Shown one piece after another: positions 25,240 to 32,141 of a DNA stretch of 45,579 nucleotides. The position numbers and the translations under genes are program-made. Position 1 is the first letter of the stretch, and each line of letters opens with the position of its first letter. Source of the stretch: a bacterium Unc6 (GTDB taxonomy: Bacteria > Omnitrophota > Gorgyraeia > Velesiimonadales > Velesiimonadaceae); NCBI GenBank assembly GCA_013626165.1, contig NDHX01000012.1, forward strand, positions 1-45,579, written 5' to 3'. The notes under the pieces were generated by a model that was not told the origin of the DNA, did not search any database, and saw only the letters and a program-made list of their open reading frames with translations.

Positions 25240-26007
25240 TTATCTTTGGGACAGTCCCTTACATAAAAATATTTGATATGTTGCTGTTATATCCTCAAAA
25301 TGCTGTTTATAGATTCCTTCTGCATAATTTATTTTCTTTTTGTCCCAGTAAAAACCTCTGCTATCACCCTGAACACCTGTGTACTTTATTTTTTTTAAAA
25401 GTTCTAAAAAAGATGGATACATTTCCTTTATATTTAACTCTTCAATATAAAATGTTATAAAAACCCTTTTTAAAATCTGCTCTAATTCAATTTTACTTAA
25501 AAAACATGAAGATGCTGTTCTGGAATTAGTATTTGTTAGTTTCAGAATTTTATCTAACTCAAAAAAAGTGCCTTTTCCGAATATAGAAAAAATAAAAAGA
25601 CCATTTTTTTTTAACATTTGTTTGTATCTTGACAAACACTGTTCTAAATTCTCAAGCCATTGAAAACTTGAGTTTGCTGCTACAATATCCATATCCTTAA
25701 AATCCAGCTTTTTATCCTCTGCATCTGCAATAAAAAAATTAACACCATCTTTTATCTTTATTTTAGCCAATTGAACCATCTGGGCAGAGATGTCAAAAGA
25801 AAATATATCTGCATCTGTAAAACATTTCCTTAAAAGCATTGTAAAATTCCCTGTCCCGCACCCTATTTCAAGTATATTTGGCCTTTCAAAACAAAAACCA
25901 TTTACAAGCCTTAAAAGTTTTTGACCTGCACAATACTGTATATTTGCATACTTATCATAAAAGGCTGCATACCGTGAAAAATTTTTAATTATCCTATCCT
26001 TATCCAT
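25240..26007 (-). CDS. bioC: Malonyl-ACP O-methyltransferase
   Basis: The 255-residue SAM-dependent methyltransferase has motif I ILEIGCGTGNFT, acidic strand IFSFDISAQMV, DMDIVAANSSFQWL, typical of BioC, and a start RIIKNFSRYAAFYDKYANIQ as in BioC. It methylates malonyl-ACP to begin pimelate synthesis. It precedes bioD. Other biotin genes (bioA, bioF, bioB, bioH) are not in the window. Confidence 0.88.
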   Translation of the reverse strand: MDKDRIIKNFSRYAAFYDKYANIQYCAGQKLLRLVNGFCFERPNILEIGCGTGNFTMLLRKCFTDADIFSFDISAQMVQLAKIKIKDGVNFFIADAEDKKLDFKDMDIVAANSSFQWLENLEQCLSRYKQMLKKNGLFIFSIFGKGTFFELDKILKLTNTNSRTASSCFLSKIELEQILKRVFITFYIEELNIKEMYPSFLELLKKIKYTGVQGDSRGFYWDKKKINYAEGIYKQHFEDITATYQIFLCKGLSQR

Positions 26008-26070
26008 CTTATTCCAGTTGCCTGTTACCAGTCATCCGTTCTATGAGGTTTTTGCAACCGCTCAAAGGAT

Positions 26071-26385
26071 CTAAAGGTTCACTAATTCACTGATTATGAA
26101 CTCAACTGCTTTTTTTTTATTTCTATTTGCAGATGTATTGATTTCTTTTATCTGATTCTGTATCTTTTGTTTTATCTTTTCAATTTCTTTTTTACCTTCC
26201 TCATCAATCTGGATTGATATTTTTTCTGCTTCTTTTTCGGCATCTATAATTGCTTCTTCTATGGCCTGTTTTGCTTTTTGTTTTGAAGATGTAATTCTTC
26301 TGTGCGCTTCCCTGTGGGCAGATGAGATTATCTGGTCTGCTTTATTTTCTGCTTCCTGTATTTTTGATACGATATCAAGTGCCAT
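26071..26385 (-). CDS. Small coiled-coil protein resembling V/A-ATPase stalk subunit H/G
   Basis: The 104-residue protein is almost wholly charged helix: MALDIVSKIQEAENKADQII, then KQKAKQAIEEAIIDAEKEAE and KKEIEKIKQKIQNQIKEI, with alanines spaced as in the peripheral stalk of V/A-type ATPases. No ATPase gene is near; it starts 9 bp after pheT. It may be a stalk subunit relic or an unrelated coiled coil. Confidence 0.5.
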   Translation of the reverse strand: MALDIVSKIQEAENKADQIISSAHREAHRRITSSKQKAKQAIEEAIIDAEKEAEKISIQIDEEGKKEIEKIKQKIQNQIKEINTSANRNKKKAVEFIISELVNL

Positions 26386-26394
26386 ATTTTTCCT

Positions 26395-28500
26395 TTATCT
26401 TATCTGAACACCTAATTGTTTAACAATGTTATCTTTTACGCCGTTATGCATATCATCCACCTCTTTGTCGGTAAGTGTTTTGTTTTTTGAACGATATACT
26501 ATTGAAAGGGCAAGACTTTTTTTCTTTCCAAATACCTGTTTTCCCTTATATTCATCAAATACGAATACATTTTCTATAAAATCGTTTGCGTTTTTTTTTA
26601 CACACTCTGTTACATCCTGAACTGCTATTTTTTTATCTATAACAAATGAAATGTCTCTTGTAACAGAAGGATATTTGGGAAGTTCGGTAAATACAATGTT
26701 TTTGTTGATGTTGCTTTTTATTGAATCTATGTCTAATTCTACCATCCATACATCAATATCTATCTGAAATAAACAGGCCACGCTTTTTTTTACCCTACCT
26801 AAATACCCGAGATGTTTGCCGCCGTGTTCAATATTCCAACACATTTCTTCTTCAAACATGTGAAATTCGGATTTTGTAAAATTGATATTTTCTATTTTTA
26901 AGTATCCGAGCAAAGAAATAAGGATACCTTTTAAATCAAATATATCAATCTGTCTTTGCTTTTCTTTCCAGTTTTTTTGTGTCCTACCGGAAACTCCAAT
27001 ACAAATCTTTTCAACCTTTTTTATATAACCATCGTCTTTAATATAACAGTGCCCCACCTCAAACAACCTTACACCTTCAATTCCTCTGTTAAGGTTTCTT
27101 GATACTCCTGACAGTATACCCGGTATTATCGTAGGTCTTAAAACCCCCTGTTCGGAACTTAAAGGGTTTAATACAGAAACAACAATGTTTTTATCAATGC
27201 CACAATTCTGAACTGTTTGAAGGCTATGAAGTGAATATGTATAAGCCTCATATAATCCTATATCGGATAAATATATTCTTATGTTTTTAAGAAAGACGTA
27301 ATCTTCATCTCCTGATAAAAGTGTATCCTGTCTTACAATTGATATTTTTTCAACCGACAAGGTGTCTCTAAAATTTGTTACAGGAAGTGTTGATTTGAAG
27401 ATATCATATCCCGATATGCGGGCAACCTCTTCACAAAGGCCCTGTGCCGTGTAGATATCCTGCCTTCTTGGGGGAATGCTTACATACAGTTTTTCTCTTG
27501 ATACTGTTTTTATATCAAAACCAAGCCCTTTGAATATCTTTCTTGCAGACTGAGGTTTAATATTTTTCCCAAGAAAATTGCCTGCCCACTTGCAATTAAA
27601 TAATATTTTTTTTGGTTTTAAAGGTTTTTTCCCTTCATCCAATGTTTTTCCAACAATCTTTCCACCTGCAATCTCAGATATCAAAAGAGCAGCCCTTCTT
27701 AAGCCACCAAGAACACAACCTGGGTCAACCCCTCTTTCAAACCTGTATGAAGAATCTGTTGAAAGCCCTATGGACCTTCCTGTGTTTCTTATTAAAACAG
27801 GATTAAACATCGCACTTTCAAGAAACACATTTTTTGTATTTTCTGTAACCTCAGAGCCTGTTCCTCCGATAATGCCAGCAAGTGCAAGGGGTGTATTTTT
27901 ATCTGCAATAACAAGAAAATTGTTTGAAAGTTTTCTCTCAATACCGTCAAGTGTTTTTATCGTCTCACCTTCTTTTGCAAACCTTACATAAATGGAATTA
28001 CCCTGTATAAGGTCAGAATCAAAGGCATGGAGGGGTTGTCCTGTTTCCATTAAAACAAAGTTTGTTATGTCAACAATATTGTTTATAGCCCTTAAACCCA
28101 CAGATGTTATTCTCTTAATAAGCCACTCAGGGGATTTTGCAACCTGGACATTTTTAATAATTTGACCCGTATACCTGTGGCAGGATTCTTTTGAAGATAT
28201 ATCCACAGACAGGGTTTCTTGCTTGGATATTTTAAGTGTTTCCCACCGAAGGGTTGCTTCTTTGACAGGGTCTTTTATTGTTTTGCCCAAAACCGTTGCT
28301 ACCTCTCTTGCAACACCGACCATACTTAAACAGTCTGCCCTGTTTGTTGTAACCTCTGCTTCAAGTAAAAAATCTCCAAACATAGGTAGGCTTTCTACCT
28401 TTTCTACTTTTAAACCGCAAGAGGTAAGCCTTTTTGCAAGCTCATCAGCTGTCCAGTTAAATTCAATATAATCTTTTAACCAGTTATATGAGATATTCAT
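26395..28500 (-). CDS. pheT: Phenylalanyl-tRNA synthetase beta subunit, short form
   Basis: The 701-residue subunit begins MNISYNWLKDYIEF and goes from KVEKVESLPMFGDFLLEAEV straight to TTNRADCLSMVGVAREVA, so the OB-fold tRNA-binding domain usual at about 40-150 is absent. B3/B4 editing (GLRAINNIVDITNFVLMETG), B5, the catalytic-like core and the C-terminal FDX-ACB domain (LPKYPSVTRDISFVID) are present. With PheS it forms the alpha2beta2 enzyme that charges tRNA-Phe. It begins 3 bp after pheS. Confidence 0.95.
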   Translation of the reverse strand: MNISYNWLKDYIEFNWTADELAKRLTSCGLKVEKVESLPMFGDFLLEAEVTTNRADCLSMVGVAREVATVLGKTIKDPVKEATLRWETLKISKQETLSVDISSKESCHRYTGQIIKNVQVAKSPEWLIKRITSVGLRAINNIVDITNFVLMETGQPLHAFDSDLIQGNSIYVRFAKEGETIKTLDGIERKLSNNFLVIADKNTPLALAGIIGGTGSEVTENTKNVFLESAMFNPVLIRNTGRSIGLSTDSSYRFERGVDPGCVLGGLRRAALLISEIAGGKIVGKTLDEGKKPLKPKKILFNCKWAGNFLGKNIKPQSARKIFKGLGFDIKTVSREKLYVSIPPRRQDIYTAQGLCEEVARISGYDIFKSTLPVTNFRDTLSVEKISIVRQDTLLSGDEDYVFLKNIRIYLSDIGLYEAYTYSLHSLQTVQNCGIDKNIVVSVLNPLSSEQGVLRPTIIPGILSGVSRNLNRGIEGVRLFEVGHCYIKDDGYIKKVEKICIGVSGRTQKNWKEKQRQIDIFDLKGILISLLGYLKIENINFTKSEFHMFEEEMCWNIEHGGKHLGYLGRVKKSVACLFQIDIDVWMVELDIDSIKSNINKNIVFTELPKYPSVTRDISFVIDKKIAVQDVTECVKKNANDFIENVFVFDEYKGKQVFGKKKSLALSIVYRSKNKTLTDKEVDDMHNGVKDNIVKQLGVQIR

Positions 28501-28503
28501 GTT

Positions 28504-29526
28504 TTAAAATTGTCTTAAAAATCTTATATCATTTTCAAAAAACAATCTTATATCGGGAATAAGGTATTTAAGCATCGCAATTCTTTCAACCCCCATACCG
28601 AATGCAAAACCGGTAAACCTTGCCTTTGAATAGCCAACATTTTGAAAAACATTTTGGTGTATCATTCCACAACCAAGTATTTCTTTCCATCCGCTTCCGT
28701 TACATACACCACAACCTTTTCCCGAACAAAATATACAGGACATCTCAACCTCCGCACTGGGTTCTGTGAAAGGGAAATAGTGTGGAATAAATCTTGTTTT
28801 TACCTCTTTTCCAAAAAGTGATTTAAGAAAAACCTCTATAACTGCCTTTAAATCTGTGAACCGCACATTTCTATCCACAAAAAACCCCTCTATCTGATGG
28901 AACATAAAAGAATGGGTTGCATCTACTGCATCAGGCCTGTAGACCCTTCCCGGAGATACAACCCTCAGGGGAGGTTTTATTTTTTCCATCACCCTTCCCT
29001 GAACAGTTGAGGTCTGACTTCTTAATAAAAGATTATTTTCTTTATCAGGCGCGGGAATATCAAGATAGAATGTATCAAAGGCATCTCTTGAGGGATGGTT
29101 CTTGGGGATATTAAGCATTGTAAAATTATATTTTTCAGATTCTACCTCGGGACCTTCTATAACAGAAAAGCCCATTCTTATGAAAATATCGCATATTTCA
29201 TCTATAACCTTTGACAGTGGATGGACACTTCCCTGAAAACCTACAACCGGCATTGAGATATCTATGAAAGGTTTTTCTTCATCGTGCCGAAGAGCGGATA
29301 ATTTATCATTGATAGTTTGTTCTAATTGCTTGCGCCAGATATTTATTGCTTTTCCAATAACAGGTCTTTCTTCAACCGGAAGATTACCGATACCTGTTAG
29401 CATTTCAGAAATAACACCTTTTCTGCCAAGATATTTTATCTTTATCTTTTCTAACTCTTTTATATTTTTTGCAGACTCTACTTCAAGCAATGCAGACTCT
29501 CTTATTTTATCAATACCAATGGTCAT
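28504..29526 (-). CDS. pheS: Phenylalanyl-tRNA synthetase alpha subunit
   Basis: The 340-residue catalytic subunit has class II motifs: motif 2 region RVYRPDAVDATHSFMFHQIEG and motif 3 GFAFGMGVERIAMLKY. The zinc-like CIFCSGKGCGVCNGSG insertion before motif 3 is seen in many PheS proteins. It attaches Phe to tRNA-Phe. Its start overlaps the rplT stop by 4 bp. Confidence 0.96.
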   Translation of the reverse strand: MTIGIDKIRESALLEVESAKNIKELEKIKIKYLGRKGVISEMLTGIGNLPVEERPVIGKAINIWRKQLEQTINDKLSALRHDEEKPFIDISMPVVGFQGSVHPLSKVIDEICDIFIRMGFSVIEGPEVESEKYNFTMLNIPKNHPSRDAFDTFYLDIPAPDKENNLLLRSQTSTVQGRVMEKIKPPLRVVSPGRVYRPDAVDATHSFMFHQIEGFFVDRNVRFTDLKAVIEVFLKSLFGKEVKTRFIPHYFPFTEPSAEVEMSCIFCSGKGCGVCNGSGWKEILGCGMIHQNVFQNVGYSKARFTGFAFGMGVERIAMLKYLIPDIRLFFENDIRFLRQF

Positions 29527-29879
29527 ATCTTTGCAGATGTCGCAGTTTTTGTTAACTCTGTAAATGAAGAGGGGTCGTTTAGTGCTATCTGGGCAAGGAC
29601 CCTCCTATCTAATTCAACCTTTGCTTTTTTAAGTCCGTTTATAAAACTACTATACATAATATTATTCGCCCTGCATGCGGCATTTAAGGCAACTATCCAC
29701 TTTTGCCTGAAATCTCTTTTTTTTACCTTTCTATCTCTTGTGGCATAAACAAGGGCCCTTCTTTTTGTTTGGAGTGCATGCCTGTAATGTTTGGACCTTC
29801 CAAGATATGCACCTTTCATACTTTTCAAAAGTCTTTTTCGTCTTTTTAGTCTTGCTACATTTGTTTTTACTCTTGACAT
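29523..29879 (-). CDS. rplT: 50S ribosomal protein L20
   Basis: The 118-residue basic protein has the L20 start SRVKTNVARLKRRKRLLKSM, then KGAYLGRSKHYRHALQTKRR and RKVKKRDFRQKWI. It binds 23S rRNA early in 50S assembly. ATG 29879 is chosen because GGAGG lies 7 bp upstream; a TTG at 29891 would put that site inside the gene. L20 often represses the rpmI-rplT genes. Confidence 0.96.
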   Translation of the reverse strand: MSRVKTNVARLKRRKRLLKSMKGAYLGRSKHYRHALQTKRRALVYATRDRKVKKRDFRQKWIVALNAACRANNIMYSSFINGLKKAKVELDRRVLAQIALNDPSSFTELTKTATSAKI

Positions 29880-29912
29880 TTTATCCTCCAAATTTTATTT
29901 ACATAGTATTGA

Positions 29913-30107
29913 TTAATATGGTAGCAATGAAAGAATCCGTTTTTTCTCAACATTGCTTATCTGTTTTACACCGGAAATTTTTCTCTTTCTTTTTCTATTT
30001 TTTGATATTAAAAGATGTCTGTGCCCGGACCTGCTATGAATAATCTTCCCCCTTGCAGTAATGCGAAACCTTTTAGCAGCTGCTTTTACAGTTTTTAATT
30101 TTTTCAA
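29913..30107 (-). CDS. rpmI: 50S ribosomal protein L35
   Basis: The 64-residue basic protein has the L35 start KLKTVKAAAKRFRITARGKI and the signature HSRSGHRHLLISKNRKRKRK. It is 12 bp after infC and 33 bp before rplT. Confidence 0.95.
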   Translation of the reverse strand: MKKLKTVKAAAKRFRITARGKIIHSRSGHRHLLISKNRKRKRKISGVKQISNVEKKRILSLLPY

Positions 30108-30119
30108 TTAAATCCCCCC

Positions 30120-30626
30120 TTATTTGGGTTTTAAAACAACAACTATATTCCTACCATCCTGAACAGGTGCTTTTTCAATTCCAGTCCACCCGGAAGAATC
30201 CTGGATAAACCTGTCAAGAGTTAACCGCCCTTTTTCCATATGTATCATTTCTCTACCTCTGAAAGTCATTGTTATCTTCACTCTTTTGCCCTTTTTTATA
30301 AAACCTTCCATATATTTAAGTTTTACAAGATAATCATGTTCTGCAATCTTTGGCCTGATTTTTATCTCTTTTACATCAGAAGAGTGTTGTTTCTTTTTTG
30401 CCTCTCTTGTTCTTTTCTCCTGCTCGTATTTAAACTTTTTAAAATCCATTACCCTGCAAACAGGGGGTGTTGCATTGGGAGCAACCTCAACCAAGTCAAG
30501 ACCTTGTTCTCTTGCCATTCTTAATCCTTCTGATAACGTAACAATACCAATCTGCTCACCATTTGCACCTATAAGACGAATCTGAAGTGCCCTTATTTGT
30601 GTGTTAATCCTTATAAAACTAGAAAT
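30120..30626 (-). CDS. infC: Translation initiation factor IF-3 with an AUU start codon
   Basis: Both domains are visible: the N-domain INTQIRALQIRLIGANGEQI and GIVTLSEGLRMAREQGLDLV, and the C-domain KEIKIRPKIAEHDYLVKLKY. The N-domain needs a start upstream of ATG 30518. ATT at 30626-30624 is preceded at 6 bp by AGGAGGTGA (30641-30633), giving 168 residues, close to the usual 170-180. AUU is the classic infC start and lets IF-3 repress its own translation. IF-3 separates ribosome subunits and checks the initiator tRNA. Confidence 0.95.
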   Translation of the reverse strand: MSSFIRINTQIRALQIRLIGANGEQIGIVTLSEGLRMAREQGLDLVEVAPNATPPVCRVMDFKKFKYEQEKRTREAKKKQHSSDVKEIKIRPKIAEHDYLVKLKYMEGFIKKGKRVKITMTFRGREMIHMEKGRLTLDRFIQDSSGWTGIEKAPVQDGRNIVVVLKPK

Positions 30627-30748
30627 CTTTAATCACCTCCTCCTTGTTTGCCCGGAGCACCAGTTGCCTGTTTTTATTCCAAGGCCTCCTGCCTGCGGTA
30701 GGCAGATGTTGTATCGGGGTTATGCGATAAGCCCCTGCAGAGTTAGGT
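30627..30748 (-). promoter_or_regulatory. Structured 5' leader of infC-rpmI-rplT
   Basis: About 115 nt lie between the predicted start of transcription and the AUU. On the - strand it holds GGGGCTTAT-CGC-ATAA-C-CCC and CTGCCT-ACCGC-AGGCAG stems and the word CAGGCAACTGGTGCTC. A role in autoregulation is plausible, but no known riboswitch class is recognised. Confidence 0.4.
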
Positions 30749-30777
30749 ATTCTAACATCCTATTACAAAAGTATCAA
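30749..30777 (-). promoter_or_regulatory. Promoter of the infC operon
   Basis: On the - strand TTGATA (30777-30772), a 17-bp spacer and TAGAAT (30754-30749). It sits just beyond the NYN gene, so the translation operon starts here. Confidence 0.6.
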
Positions 30778-30804
30778 TTGTAACAATAAACCATGTTATC
30801 TACT

Positions 30805-31299
30805 TTACACTTTTTCTACCCATAATTTTTTAAATTCTTCAGTTATTTTATAACCCAAAGGCGTGTTTATGTTCACCTTATCAGTATCAGTGGTTTTTTC
30901 TGTTCCGCCTATATGTAGAGGAGATTTTTGTTTTGTTCTTTGCGAAAGGAATTCCTGAACACCTACAACCCTGGCTCCGCTTTTTTTTACAAATTCTCTT
31001 ATTGCAATATCATCTGTTATAAATACCATCTGTTTTGGATTGCCTTTGTTCACAAGCTTTTTTATAACATTATCTGCTGGCTCATCTCTTGAAAATATAA
31101 CACTGCAACCACTATGTCTTTCTATTCCTATTACGCCGCTTTTGCCATCAAAAACAACTACTAACCTGTTTCTTTCGCTTCCGGCACAATTTTTAAGCCT
31201 CTGGATAACCAATCTTCTTCCCTGCTCCAGTGAAATATTTTCGCATTCTTTTATTTTGTGCAATATATTATAACCATCTGCAATAAATATAATAGACAT
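30805..31299 (-). CDS. NYN/YacP-type ribonuclease-like protein
   Basis: The 164-residue protein has the NYN (PIN-like) fold: first acidic strand IIFIADGYNILHKI, the helix GRRLVIQRLKN, VVVFDGKSG, VIFSRDEPADNVIKKLV and FITDDIAIREFVKKSGARVV, which together supply the usual Asp set. YacP relatives (Rae1) cut mRNA at the ribosome in Bacillus. It abuts the preceding membrane-protein gene and lies upstream of infC. Confidence 0.85.
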   Translation of the reverse strand: MSIIFIADGYNILHKIKECENISLEQGRRLVIQRLKNCAGSERNRLVVVFDGKSGVIGIERHSGCSVIFSRDEPADNVIKKLVNKGNPKQMVFITDDIAIREFVKKSGARVVGVQEFLSQRTKQKSPLHIGGTEKTTDTDKVNINTPLGYKITEEFKKLWVEKV

Positions 31300-31762
31300 C
31301 TATCTTATCTGCCTCTTCGCAAATGTGAACCTGAAACTCTGCACCAGCCCTTCTCTTGAATTTTCAATAATAAAAGGGGTATCTGTTTTAATATATGCTT
31401 TTATAGGTTCTACTGCTGGCGGTAAAAGGTCCGACTTAAGAATCGAGTCTATACCATTTTTAACAATCCCGCCCACACTTACCACACCTTCAACTGAAGA
31501 GTCATTTCTGCTTATAATCCATATCTGTTCTGTTCCGTAGCTTATTCTGTAGATATTTCCGACAAACGGTATAGATATACTATCTTTTACTATGCCTGTT
31601 ATACGAACAGACTGATTATTAAGTTGAGGACCATTTTTTAAGATATAATATACTTTATCAAACGATGCACACCACAAGAAAAATGCTACAAATATCAAAA
31701 CGCTTACAGTTATAACCAATTTAATTTTTATTACCGTAGATTATTTTTTCTATAAATCCCAT
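31300..31762 (-). CDS. Small membrane-anchored protein of unknown family, probably frameshifted
   Basis: ATG 31762 has a GGAAGGA site 5 bp upstream and a consensus promoter; its frame reads MGFIEKIIYGNKN and stops at an A5 run (T5 at 31725-31729 on the + strand). In the next frame IKLVITVSVLIFVAFFLWCA makes an anchor helix, followed by beta-rich SVRITGIVKDSISIPFVGNI and IWIISRNDSS, suggesting an OB-like or NfeD-like domain. Dropping one A joins both into about 153 residues. A TTG at 31719 is the alternative start without a frameshift. Function unknown. Confidence 0.6.
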
Positions 31763-31779
31763 AATGGTCCTTCCACTAC

Positions 31780-31808
31780 ATTATAAAATCAATTATTATA
31801 CCTGTCAA
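31780..31808 (-). promoter_or_regulatory. Consensus promoter of the 31762 gene
   Basis: On the - strand TTGACA (31808-31803), 17-bp spacer, TATAAT (31785-31780). The start point would be about 31773, giving an 11-nt leader holding GGAAGGA before ATG 31762. Confidence 0.7.
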
Positions 31809-31828
31809 CTCATAAAAATACATATTTA

Positions 31829-31974
31829 GACCGTTGACGCTTCGCTAAAAGTCATCAACGGTCTTGATTACACAGATTTTTGAAAGATTACACCGATTTT
31901 GTCGTCGGAGTTTAATCTGTGTAATCCGTTTCAATCTGCGTAATCAGAGATTGTTGGGGTTTTTCAACAATCTC
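31829..31974. repeat. Composite repeat with GATTACACAGATT arms, copy 2
   Basis: Three parts: inverted repeat GACCGTTGA (31829-31837) / TCAACGGTC (31855-31863); the GATTACACAGATT block with inverse AATCTGTGTAATC and AATCTGCGTAATC (31866-31945); and a perfect 10-bp stem GAGATTGTTG (31947-31956) / CAACAATCTC (31965-31974). The 379-bp spacer 31763-32141 has no gene; it also holds ACAGGTGATAGGTGACAGG words near 32017. Confidence 0.65.
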
Positions 31975-32083
31975 ATATTAGGAATGAGAAGAGATTATAA
32001 GGTTAAGGTTGAGAAAACAGGTGATAGGTGACAGGACTTCTCGCCAGTGTGTATGGCAGGGTTTTAAGTTCTTAACTTGTCTT

Positions 32084-32112
32084 TTGCAAAGATGAGGAAA
32101 AATGCATAGTAT
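32084..32112 (+). promoter_or_regulatory. Promoter of the addAB-like genes
   Basis: TTGCAA (32084-32089), 17-bp spacer, TAGTAT (32107-32112). ATG is at 32142; no Shine-Dalgarno site is visible in the A-rich leader. Confidence 0.45.
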
Positions 32113-32141
32113 TTTTTTAAAATAAAGAATATAATAAAAAT

